Shown: positions 25,503 to 33,559 of the stretch, piece by piece | Layout: each line of letters begins with the position of its first letter | How positions within the stretch are numbered: the first letter of the stretch is position 1 | From: Flavobacterium psychrophilum | Lineage (GTDB): Bacteria > Bacteroidota > Bacteroidia > Flavobacteriales > Flavobacteriaceae | Length of the DNA: 64,000 bases | NCBI GenBank assembly: GCA_001708385.1 | Contig: CP012388.1 | Location: forward strand, 1,116,001 to 1,180,000 | Reading direction: 5' to 3' | The notes under the pieces: generated by a model | Seen by the model: only the letters and a program-made list of their open reading frames with translations | What the model was told of the DNA's origin: nothing | Database searches by the model: none | Translations under genes and position numbers: made by a program

Positions 25503-27164
25503 TTGAAAAAGCTTCTTTTCTTACTTATATCTTTCAGCTTCCTTTACAGCCCTATTACATTGGCGCAGCAGGGGAAAAAGCAGATCATCATAGAGCACGC
25601 CGATTTTACCGACAGAGATCAGACTGAGGTACCTGATGCTGTTGTGCTTACAGGTAATGTAAGGGTACTGCACGACGGTATTAAAATGAACTGTAACAAA
25701 GCCTACTACTTTACAAAAGAGAATTATATAAAACTTTTTGGAAGCGTAAAAATGAACCAAGGCGACAGTCTTTTTATGGATGGACGCTATGCTGAATATA
25801 ACGGCGACAGGAAATTTGCTTATGCTACAGGTGATGTAGTTATGCGCTCTCCTGAAATGAGGCTTACTACAGACACTATAAATTTCGACAGAAATATACA
25901 ACAAGCCTATTACAGAACTTACGGTACTATTGTAAACGGGCAAAACACACTGAAAAGTAAATCGGGTAGATATATCGTTGCCGAAAAGAAATATGAGTTC
26001 AGGACTGCGGTAACATTGACTAATCCGCAATATGTATTGAAATCCAATCATTTGGATTATTATACCAATTCGGGTCACGCCTATGTATTTGGACCGACAA
26101 CCATAACAAGCAAGGAGGATCTTATTTATACCGAAAAAGGTTTTTACGACACTAAAAAAGACCTTGCCCATTTGCTCACCAACTCGTATATAAAATACGG
26201 CACACGGGTTATTAAAGGCGACAGCCTCTATTACAACAAACCAAAGAATTATTCTTCGGCCACAAACAATGTAAAGATTACCGATTCGATTAATAAATAT
26301 GTTGCCAAGAGCCATTATGCAGAGATCTATCGTTTTGCAGAGTCGGATTCACTTATCATGACAAAGCATGCTGTAGCGATGACATTGGTGGAAACAGATA
26401 CCTTATATACCCATGCAAAGCGTATGGTGATAACGGGAAAACCGGGACAAAGGATCGTGAGAGGTTTTAACGATGCCCGTTTCTACAAAGTAGATATGAG
26501 TGGTAAGTGTGACTCTATACATTCTGACGAAGCGAAAGGACTCACTAAGCTTATCAAGCGTCCCGTAGTCTGGAACGGCGATAGTCAGCTTACAGGTGAT
26601 ATTATCCATATTATATCGAACAGCAAAACCGAACAGATAGATTCTCTTAAAGTACTTACAAATGCTTTTATTATTCAGAAAGATACTATCGGTACCGGTT
26701 ACAACCAGGTGAAAGGTAAGAACCTCTACGGTAAATTCCGGGATAACAAACTATATCAGGTAGATCTAATCGGTAATGCCGAAAAGATATTCTATATGTA
26801 TGATAAAGGCGAGCTCTTTGGAATAGACAAAGGAAAAGGAAGCAGTATACGCCTTGAAATAGAAGACAATAAAATTACCACAGCGACACTTTTCAGGAAA
26901 ACAGAAAGTGAAATATACCCTGATAAAGATTTCCCGGAAAGCATCCGGAAGTTTAGGGGGTTTGTTTGGCGGGGCGATGAAATGATTAAGAATCAGGATG
27001 ACATTTTTCCGCAGGAAGAAAAAGACCTGCATGAAAAAATACTGCAGAGAACCAGAAACAAAAGCAAGAAGGCAGACACTCCTATGGAGCCGCTCAAGCA
27101 AACACTGGATTACGACAAGAACAATCCGCAGCCTAAGCCTAAACCGGTTGCCGAAGAGAAATAG
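25503..27164 (+). CDS. OstA-like (LptA/LptD N-terminal-type) envelope protein
   Basis: A 553-residue exported protein starting at TTG, with a signal peptide ending TLAQQ. The body is made of repeated OstA/LptA-type beta-jellyroll strands: VVLTGNVRVLHDGIKMNCNKA, LFGSVKMNQGDSLFMDGRYAEYNGD, FAYATGDVVMRSPEMRL. LptA-fold proteins bridge or carry lipopolysaccharide across the periplasm. The outer-membrane barrel of LptD is absent, and the C-terminus is a Lys/Pro-rich tail (NNPQPKPKPVAEEK). So it may serve as an LptA/C-like bridge component specific to Bacteroidota. The aminotransferase gene follows. Confidence 0.82.
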   Translation: MKKLLFLLISFSFLYSPITLAQQGKKQIIIEHADFTDRDQTEVPDAVVLTGNVRVLHDGIKMNCNKAYYFTKENYIKLFGSVKMNQGDSLFMDGRYAEYNGDRKFAYATGDVVMRSPEMRLTTDTINFDRNIQQAYYRTYGTIVNGQNTLKSKSGRYIVAEKKYEFRTAVTLTNPQYVLKSNHLDYYTNSGHAYVFGPTTITSKEDLIYTEKGFYDTKKDLAHLLTNSYIKYGTRVIKGDSLYYNKPKNYSSATNNVKITDSINKYVAKSHYAEIYRFAESDSLIMTKHAVAMTLVETDTLYTHAKRMVITGKPGQRIVRGFNDARFYKVDMSGKCDSIHSDEAKGLTKLIKRPVVWNGDSQLTGDIIHIISNSKTEQIDSLKVLTNAFIIQKDTIGTGYNQVKGKNLYGKFRDNKLYQVDLIGNAEKIFYMYDKGELFGIDKGKGSSIRLEIEDNKITTATLFRKTESEIYPDKDFPESIRKFRGFVWRGDEMIKNQDDIFPQEEKDLHEKILQRTRNKSKKADTPMEPLKQTLDYDKNNPQPKPKPVAEEK

Positions 27165-27256
27165 TTTTAGTTTACAACAAAAAGAGGTTCTCCTTAAGAA
27201 TGACAATTTTAGGTCATCTAGTCACGGAAAAGACGATCTCTACTATAGCATACACA

Positions 27257-28453
27257 ATGATCAACGATTTTTTAAAGTACCAGGCGCAAACTTCCCCTTA
27301 TCCATTGGGCATGGAAGTGTCTCATGCAAAAGGCTCTTATATATACGACACAAAAGATAAAAAATACCTTGACTTTGTAGCCGGCGTTTCGGCTACAACG
27401 CTGGGACATCAGTCACCAAGGGTCAACCAGGCTATTATAGACCAGCTGAACAAATACAGCCACGTAATGGTGTATGGCGAATATGCGCAACATCCTGCTA
27501 CCGAACTTTGCAGGTTACTTGCAGAAAATATGCCTCCCCAGCTTAATAAGACGTATCTTGTGAATTCGGGTACGGAAGCTACAGAAGGCGCTTTAAAACT
27601 GGCACGAAGGGTTACCGGAAGAAGTCAGCTTATTTCGTGTTTCAATGCGTATCATGGTAACACTATGGGATCTATGAGCGTAATGGGCTTTGAGGAGCGT
27701 AAACAAATATTCCGCCCATTGATACCTGACGTTGACTTTATTACTTTCAACAATGAAGAAGATCTGCAAAAGATAACTACCAAAACAGCAGGTATCATCC
27801 TTGAAACCATTCAGGGCGGTGCAGGCTTTATACAGCCATATAACGACTTCCTTAAAAAAGTAAGGCAGCGTTGCGACGAAGTTGGAGCCATAATGATCCT
27901 TGACGAGATACAACCGGGCTTTGGACGTACGGGTAAGTTATTCGGGTTCCAGAATTACGATATAGTGCCCGATGTTGTCGTTATGGGTAAAGGAATGGGC
28001 GGCGGAATGCCGGTTGGTGCATTTACAGCATCTGAAAAAATGATGGATCTGTTGAGCCACGACCCGAAACTGGGACACATAACAACTTTTGGCGGACATC
28101 CTGTTATTGCTGCTGCCTGCCTTGCAACGTTGCAGGAACTGTTAGAGACTGACATAATGGCGCAGGCGCTGGAAAAGGAAAAATTATTCAGGAAACTGCT
28201 TGTACATCCATTAATAGAAGATGTACGCGGCGAAGGGCTAATGCTTGCTGCTATGACCCCAGACGCCGAAATTACAAATAAAGTAATACTTCGCGCACAG
28301 GAAAAAGGTCTTATTTTATTCTGGCTGCTGTTTGAAGGCAAAGCTATAAGGATAACTCCTCCCCTTACTATTAGCGAAGAAGAGATTGCAGAAGGATGTG
28401 GCATTATTATTGAAGTTATGAATGAGATTCTTGCCGAGCAACACAATAATTAA
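27257..28453 (+). CDS. Class III pyridoxal-phosphate aminotransferase (acetylornithine/aspartate aminotransferase family)
   Basis: A ~398-residue fold-type I PLP enzyme of class III. Visible motifs are LVNSGTEATEGALKLARR (phosphate-binding), CFNAYHGNTMGSMSVMG, ILDEIQPGFGRTGKLFGFQ (the Asp that contacts the PLP ring nitrogen) and VVMGKGMGGGMPVGAF with the Schiff-base lysine. Annotations range from acetylornithine to 4-aminobutyrate or aspartate aminotransferase; the substrate cannot be assigned. An in-frame start at 27200 would add 19 weakly conserved residues; I prefer the ATG at 27257, which begins MINDFLKYQAQTSPYPLG. Probably co-transcribed with the OstA-like gene. Confidence 0.92.
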   Translation: MINDFLKYQAQTSPYPLGMEVSHAKGSYIYDTKDKKYLDFVAGVSATTLGHQSPRVNQAIIDQLNKYSHVMVYGEYAQHPATELCRLLAENMPPQLNKTYLVNSGTEATEGALKLARRVTGRSQLISCFNAYHGNTMGSMSVMGFEERKQIFRPLIPDVDFITFNNEEDLQKITTKTAGIILETIQGGAGFIQPYNDFLKKVRQRCDEVGAIMILDEIQPGFGRTGKLFGFQNYDIVPDVVVMGKGMGGGMPVGAFTASEKMMDLLSHDPKLGHITTFGGHPVIAAACLATLQELLETDIMAQALEKEKLFRKLLVHPLIEDVRGEGLMLAAMTPDAEITNKVILRAQEKGLILFWLLFEGKAIRITPPLTISEEEIAEGCGIIIEVMNEILAEQHNN

Positions 28454-28555
28454 CAATAATATTTGTTAATTAAATTGTTCAAAAGAAATCTAAATTATTT
28501 CCTTTTCACCGTTACATTTCGTAACTTTAAGAAGGATAATTTTAAACAATTGAGT

Positions 28556-29965
28556 ATGAATTTGAGCCACGAAGAAGAAGATTACAGTTTATCCTTATCA
28601 AAGTTTGAGTCGATGTTGAAAACCAACAAAGTCCTATTCTTTGACTCTGAAGAGTTCGAGGACATTATTCTTCACTACCTCGACACCGGAAAAATCAATT
28701 TAGCTAAAAAGGCCTTAAAACTAGGCCTGGAACAACATCCCAGGTCAACAGGTTTAAAATTAGTACAGGTTGAGCTTCTTGTTTTTGACGATAAGCTTGA
28801 TCAAGCCGAAAGATTATTGAATGACTTATACGCCATTGAGCCTACTAACGAGGAAATATACATACAAAAAGCAAATATTTACTCTAAAAGGGACCAACAT
28901 GATAAAGCCGTAGAGCTTTTGGAAATTGCCCTTAAATATACAGACGATTTCGCCGATGTATATTCCTTAATTGGTATGGAGTACCTGTTTATGGACAATT
29001 TAGAGCTGGCAAGGGACAACTTCATCAAATGCCTTGACGAAGACACCGAAGACCACTCTGCACTATATAATGTAGTTTACTGTTTTGACTTTCTAGACCA
29101 AAATCTTGAAGCCATAGATTTCCTTAACGGATTTATTGATAAAAACCCGTATAGCGAAGTCGCATGGCATCAGCTTGGAAGACAGTACTACGCCATTAAA
29201 GATTATGAAGGGGCGTTACGCGCATTTGATTATGCTACCCTTATTGACGACAGTTTCCTTGGGGCTTTTCTTGAAAAAGCAAAGACACTTGAAAAACTGA
29301 AACGTTACGAGGAAGCTATTGAAGGCTATAACGCAACAATGGAACTTGACGACCCTACCTCTTTTGCCCTATTGCGCGTTGGTAAATGCCACGAGCGTTT
29401 AGGTAATTTTGAGCAGGCACTTAAGTTTTACCTTAAAACAGTTCATGAAGACCCATTGCTGGACAAAGCATGGATAGCGATTACAGATTTTTACATTCGC
29501 CGTAAAAATTACCAGAAAGCCCTTTACTATGTAAACAAAGCTATTGGTATTGATAACGAGAATAAACTTTATTGGAAGCGCTATGCCATCATCAACAAAG
29601 CACTGAGCTTTCACGAAGAGGCTGAGGAGGGATACCGTAAAGCAGTAGAGTTTGGTGATTACCAGCTTGATACCTGGCTGTTCTGGACTGATACACTTGT
29701 AACCCTTGGAGAGTATGACACGGCTATCACGACACTGCTTCAGGCATCGGAATATTTCCCTGAAGAGTATGAGATAGAATATCGCCTTGCAGGATTATAT
29801 TTCATGCAGCAGGAAGAAGACAAAGCTGTTTTTCACCTAAGCAACGGACTAAGGCTTGGCTTTAAGCACCACACGCTTATTGAAGAGTACTTCCCCGCGA
29901 TATGGTATTCTGACATCGTTCAGGATGCGATTAAAAAGCAAGAGAAGCGAAACGACACTAAATAA
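28556..29965 (+). CDS. Tetratricopeptide-repeat protein
   Basis: A ~469-residue cytoplasmic protein composed of about ten TPR helix pairs, for example AKKALKLGLEQHPRSTGLKL, ALRAFDYATLIDDSFLGAFL and ALKFYLKTVHEDPLLDKAW. There is no signal peptide when read from the ATG at 28556 (MNLSHEEEDYSLSLSKFESML). An in-frame start at 28463 adds a basic hydrophobic stretch that does not look like the family start. TPR proteins scaffold complexes; the partner is not evident. It is followed by a terminator and aroE. Confidence 0.88.
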   Translation: MNLSHEEEDYSLSLSKFESMLKTNKVLFFDSEEFEDIILHYLDTGKINLAKKALKLGLEQHPRSTGLKLVQVELLVFDDKLDQAERLLNDLYAIEPTNEEIYIQKANIYSKRDQHDKAVELLEIALKYTDDFADVYSLIGMEYLFMDNLELARDNFIKCLDEDTEDHSALYNVVYCFDFLDQNLEAIDFLNGFIDKNPYSEVAWHQLGRQYYAIKDYEGALRAFDYATLIDDSFLGAFLEKAKTLEKLKRYEEAIEGYNATMELDDPTSFALLRVGKCHERLGNFEQALKFYLKTVHEDPLLDKAWIAITDFYIRRKNYQKALYYVNKAIGIDNENKLYWKRYAIINKALSFHEEAEEGYRKAVEFGDYQLDTWLFWTDTLVTLGEYDTAITTLLQASEYFPEEYEIEYRLAGLYFMQQEEDKAVFHLSNGLRLGFKHHTLIEEYFPAIWYSDIVQDAIKKQEKRNDTK

Positions 29966-29984
29966 TTTTACCTTATAATATTTT

Positions 29985-30017
29985 AACCTGATCATAGAAA
30001 TGTGGTCAGGTTTTTTT
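29985..30017 (+). terminator. Intrinsic terminator after the TPR gene
   Basis: Stem AACCTGATC / GGTCAGGTT around ATAGAAATGT, followed by seven Ts, 20 bp after the stop. Confidence 0.8.
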
Positions 30018-30144
30018 ATTTTTATGAAATGAATGTATCTTATTGGGGATGCGAACATCACAATCGTCTCCAAAATGGAAACCCCGAGTAAATATAGTGT
30101 AACTACAAGATCATCTTATATTAGACCTGTAATAATTACCTAAT

Positions 30145-30885
30145 TTGAAATCAAAACGTTTTGGCCTAATAGGCCGCAATATAAGCTACTCGTTTTCGGC
30201 GGGTTATTTTAAAGACAAGTTCGAAAAACTTGCACTTAAAAATTATACCTATACCAATTTTGATATTGCAGACATATCACAGTTATCGGAAATAATAGAG
30301 AAAACAAAACGGCTAAAAGGGCTCAACGTGACTATTCCGTATAAAGAAGCGGTTATCCCCTTATTGGATAAGGTTTCTAAAACCGCTTCTGTTATCGGAG
30401 CTGTAAACACAATCGTTGTTACCAAAAAAGGAACTAAAGGCTACAATACTGATCATTACGGTTTTAGAAAGGCATTGACCCCCCTACTTTTACCGCATCA
30501 TAAAAAAGCGTTGATTCTGGGTACCGGAGGCGCATCGAAAGGAATTGCGTTTGCTTTGCGCAGGTTGAAAATTGAATACGACTTTGTTTCAAGAACTGCC
30601 ACCGATGTTATTTATGCCTACGAAGACCTTAATGAAGACATTTTTAACGAATATCAGATAATCATAAACACTACTCCACTGGGCACATTCCCTAATATAG
30701 ATGAATGTCCGCCCATTGACTACAGTTTATTTACGAATAAGCACATTGCATTTGACCTGGTATACAACCCTGCGGAAACCGAATTTTTAAAGCGTGCAGC
30801 CCAAAATGGGGCTGTTATTAAGAACGGCTACGACATGCTGTTACACCAGGCAGAGAAGGCATGGGAAATATGGAACAGGCAGTAA
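30145..30885 (+). CDS. aroE: Shikimate dehydrogenase
   Basis: A 246-residue NADP-dependent shikimate dehydrogenase (3-dehydroshikimate to shikimate), starting at TTG. Motifs: SYSFSAGYF for the substrate Ser pair, GLNVTIPYKEAV with the catalytic Lys, NTDHYGF, the nucleotide-binding ILGTGGASKGIAFAL, NTTPLGTFP, and GYDMLLHQAEKAW at the C-terminus. It is slightly shorter than the typical ~270 residues, mainly in the C-terminal part, which is normal in Bacteroidota. Confidence 0.95.
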   Translation: MKSKRFGLIGRNISYSFSAGYFKDKFEKLALKNYTYTNFDIADISQLSEIIEKTKRLKGLNVTIPYKEAVIPLLDKVSKTASVIGAVNTIVVTKKGTKGYNTDHYGFRKALTPLLLPHHKKALILGTGGASKGIAFALRRLKIEYDFVSRTATDVIYAYEDLNEDIFNEYQIIINTTPLGTFPNIDECPPIDYSLFTNKHIAFDLVYNPAETEFLKRAAQNGAVIKNGYDMLLHQAEKAWEIWNRQ

Positions 30886-31023
30886 TACCTTACTTTTAAT
30901 AAATCATTATTTATATCTGAAATTACTATCCAATCATTTAGAAATTAATGTTTTTCTTTGAATTTTAAACTGACTTTAGTACCTTTCGGCAATAAAGCTA
31001 TTAATCCCTTAAGCATTTTTACG

Positions 31024-33138
31024 ATGTTAGAAGAAAAGAATGATAACCTGCACCAAGCAGATGGAGAGCAAGTAAACGAAGTGAACGGTACCTTACATAC
31101 CGATTATTCACCTGAAAACGACACAATTGAAAATGGCGATGCACCACTTGTGCACGAAACAGAAGGCCAGTTACCTTTTGCACCTAAAGAAATACTGGAA
31201 TCGGCCAAAGTAGCTGACGAGCCTATAGATGACGCCATTGCACCTGTTGTAGTTGCCGATGAAACAAAGGCTGACGAAGTTGCCGCTGAAACCGCTGAAG
31301 TTCCTGCTGAGGAGAAGAAAAGATCGGCTGTTGAATCTATTGAAGACAGCAATGCAGAAGAAGGTGAAGACGACTCATTATCAGATAGGCACGATATACC
31401 GATGCAAAACTACGAAGAGCTTTCCATGGAAGAGCTTACTACAGAACTTGAAAAATTTGCAGCTGTAGAAAAAGTAATGTCGGTTAAAGACCATGTTGAA
31501 GAAATAAGAAAAGAATTTTATTCTAAATACAATCACTTTATAGAGGAGAAAAAAGACGAGTTTAGCCATGAAAACAATGGCGACACTACTGATTTTGAAT
31601 ACCACTTCCCGCTTAAAGCTAAATTTGATGCTCTTTACAACCAGTACAGGGACAAGAAAAATACGCACTTTAAAAAGGTACAGACAGATCTTAAGGGTAA
31701 CCTTGAAAACAGGGTTGCAATTATAGAGGAGTTGAAAAGCCTTGTTGATGGCGAAGAAAATATTAAAGATGCCCTTAAGCATGTTAGCGAGCTTCGTGAG
31801 CGCTGGAAAAATGCGGGTCCTATTCCGCGTGATAAATACAATCACGTATGGAATAATTTCCATTTCCATATAGAGCGTTTTTACGATCACCTGCACCTAG
31901 ACAGGGAAGCAAGGGATATGGACTTTAAACATAACCTTGAGCAAAAACAAAAAATCGTTGCGCGTGTTGAAGAACTTGTTCAGGAACCGGATGTAAACAA
32001 AGCTTTCCGTGAATTACAGGCGCTTCATAAAATCTGGAAAGAAGAAATAGGACCTGTATCACGCGATCACCGTGAAGAAATATGGAACCGCTTTAGCGAA
32101 CTTACCAAACAACTTCATGATAAACGCGAGGCACTTGTTGCAAAAAGCAAAGAACTTGAAGAAGATAACCTTTCAAGAAAAAAAGAGATTATTGCTCAGA
32201 TAGATGCAATTTCAGAAGAGAAAATTACTGCTCATAACGCATGGCAGGGACAAATAGACCGTATTGAAGCTTTAAGGGAGCAATTTTTTAAAGCTGGGAA
32301 AGTTCCGGCAGAAGTTAATGAAGAAACCTGGGCTGCGTTTAAAGCTTCGGTAAGGAACTTTAATACTGTTAAGAACTCTTTCTACAAAGACATTAAAAAA
32401 GACCAGCAGGATAACCTTAACAGGAAACAGGCATTGGTAGAAAAAGCAAGGTCGCTACAGGATAGCGAAGATTTTGCAGGCACTACACAGATCATGAAGC
32501 AAATTCAGGAGGAATGGAAAACCATTGGCCATGTACCAAGGAAATATTCTGACAGTGTTTGGAAAGATTTTAAAGCTGCATGTAATCATTTCTTTGACAG
32601 GCTGCATGCGCAGCGTAATGAAGCAAACAAAGATGAGCTAGAAGCTTTTGAAAAGAAAAAAGAATACCTTGAAAACCTTAAGGAATTTGAACTTACAGGC
32701 GATCATAAAACCGACCTTGATGCTATTAAAAAACACATAGAGAACTGGAAAGGCCTGGGCCGTGTTCCGCAGGCAAGAAGGCATATTGAGGGTAAATTCA
32801 ACAAAATACTGGATGCCCTTTTTGACAAACTAAGTCTTTCCAAGAAAGAAACCGATATGGTTAGGTTTAACAACCGCTTAGAGCAACTTGCAGAAGGTGA
32901 CGATAGCAGAAGACTTGAAAATGAGCAATTGTTCATTATGCGTAAAATTGATGAAGTTCAGGGTGAGATATTCCAGCTTGAAAACAACATACAATTTATC
33001 TCTAATGCAAAAGGTGACAACCCTTTTGTAAAAGAGGTTCAGAAAAGCATTGAGCGTCATAAGGAAGAACTTAAAACCTGGAAAGACAAGCTTAAACAGA
33101 TTAGAACACTTAAGCAACAGCAGCAACAGGGAGAATAA
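31024..33138 (+). CDS. DUF349-repeat coiled-coil protein
   Basis: A ~704-residue cytoplasmic protein. The first ~110 residues are acidic and low-complexity (ETAEVPAEEKKRS region). The rest consists of several DUF349 repeats, each with a W..AG.VPR-like core: ERWKNAGPIPRDKYNHVWNNF, IWKEEIGPVSRDHREEIW, EQFFKAGKVPAEVNEETWAAF, EWKTIGHVPRKYSDSVWKDF and NWKGLGRVPQARRHIEGKF. A long coiled coil ends the protein with a QQQQQGE tail. The family is widespread and of unknown function. I choose ATG 31024 over an upstream TTG at 30958. Confidence 0.88.
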   Translation: MLEEKNDNLHQADGEQVNEVNGTLHTDYSPENDTIENGDAPLVHETEGQLPFAPKEILESAKVADEPIDDAIAPVVVADETKADEVAAETAEVPAEEKKRSAVESIEDSNAEEGEDDSLSDRHDIPMQNYEELSMEELTTELEKFAAVEKVMSVKDHVEEIRKEFYSKYNHFIEEKKDEFSHENNGDTTDFEYHFPLKAKFDALYNQYRDKKNTHFKKVQTDLKGNLENRVAIIEELKSLVDGEENIKDALKHVSELRERWKNAGPIPRDKYNHVWNNFHFHIERFYDHLHLDREARDMDFKHNLEQKQKIVARVEELVQEPDVNKAFRELQALHKIWKEEIGPVSRDHREEIWNRFSELTKQLHDKREALVAKSKELEEDNLSRKKEIIAQIDAISEEKITAHNAWQGQIDRIEALREQFFKAGKVPAEVNEETWAAFKASVRNFNTVKNSFYKDIKKDQQDNLNRKQALVEKARSLQDSEDFAGTTQIMKQIQEEWKTIGHVPRKYSDSVWKDFKAACNHFFDRLHAQRNEANKDELEAFEKKKEYLENLKEFELTGDHKTDLDAIKKHIENWKGLGRVPQARRHIEGKFNKILDALFDKLSLSKKETDMVRFNNRLEQLAEGDDSRRLENEQLFIMRKIDEVQGEIFQLENNIQFISNAKGDNPFVKEVQKSIERHKEELKTWKDKLKQIRTLKQQQQQGE

Positions 33139-33160
33139 TAGTCTTCACTCAAAAAATATA

Positions 33161-33190
33161 AAAGCCTTTCGCTATAGCGAATGGTTTTTT
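33161..33190 (+). terminator. Intrinsic terminator after the DUF349 gene
   Basis: GCCTTTCGCTATAGCGAATGG forms a stem around the perfect palindrome TTCGCTATAGCGAA and is followed by TTTTTTG. Confidence 0.75.
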
Positions 33191-33201
33191 GTTTATATGG
33201 A

Positions 33202-33366
33202 CTACTTGGTATTTTCTGTACCGCTAAAATTTACAGGAATCCAATTATAGCCTTCGTCAGATTTCTTTAATCTCCCCAATCCCGGAAACGGAATATGATC
33301 GGCTGTGATAAGGATAAGGTAATTTTCAACCCCTGATTGTGTGTAGATCTTTCTGCAATACCGTAA
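33202..33366 (-). pseudogene. C-terminal remnant of an MBL-fold metallo-hydrolase
   Basis: On the minus strand an open frame of about 55 codons ends at the TAG at 33202-33204. It encodes ITADHIPFPGLGRLKK and then DEGYNWIPVNFSGTE, the closing segment of a family of MBL-fold hydrolases (pattern AxHxPFPGLGxx...GYxWVPV.Y). No start codon, no HxHxDH metal motif and no upstream domain remain; a stop codon closes the frame near 33370. It is therefore a tail left after loss of at least 200 codons. It abuts the remnant on the opposite strand. Confidence 0.65.
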
Positions 33367-33369
33367 ATA

Positions 33370-33475
33370 TGTCTATAACATGTAAAGAAATTTCACTGCG
33401 GTTTGAGTACCACCTGACAAAAAAAGGGCTGGAACTTTCGCCTATACTAAACCTGAGACGCTATGGAATAATAAA
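33370..33475 (+). pseudogene. C-terminal remnant of an HxlR-type regulator (probable)
   Basis: On the plus strand codons from ATG 33370 read EISLRFEYHLTKKGLELSPIL, matching the wing and last helix of HxlR regulators (usual pattern VPPRVEYSLTEKGxxLxPIL). The preceding helix-turn-helix, about 60-70 residues, is missing, and the frame continues into a terminator. The remnant points away from the MBL-hydrolase tail, so both 5' halves of what looks like a divergent pair are gone. The match is short, so the family call is moderate. Confidence 0.5.
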
Positions 33476-33514
33476 TATTCTCCACCAGCAGAAACACAAT
33501 CTGCTTCTAAATAA

Positions 33515-33542
33515 AAAAGCCCCCGCAATAGCGGGGGCTTTT
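33515..33542. terminator. Strong bidirectional intrinsic terminator
   Basis: AAAAGCCCCCGC / GCGGGGGCTTTT with an AATA loop: a GC-rich 8-bp core flanked by A- and T-runs. It ends the T9SS type A gene on the minus strand and any read-through from the plus strand. Confidence 0.92.
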
Positions 33543-33559
33543 AGTATCAACCTAATTGC

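Noticed and set aside
27955..28446. 163-codon open frame antisense to the class III aminotransferase
   Set aside because: Serine- and proline-rich composition typical of the reverse strand; the aminotransferase motifs are clear.
30138..30147. TAATTTG overlapping the aroE start as a promoter
   Set aside because: It coincides with the TTG start codon itself and has one base less than the consensus, so it is probably chance.
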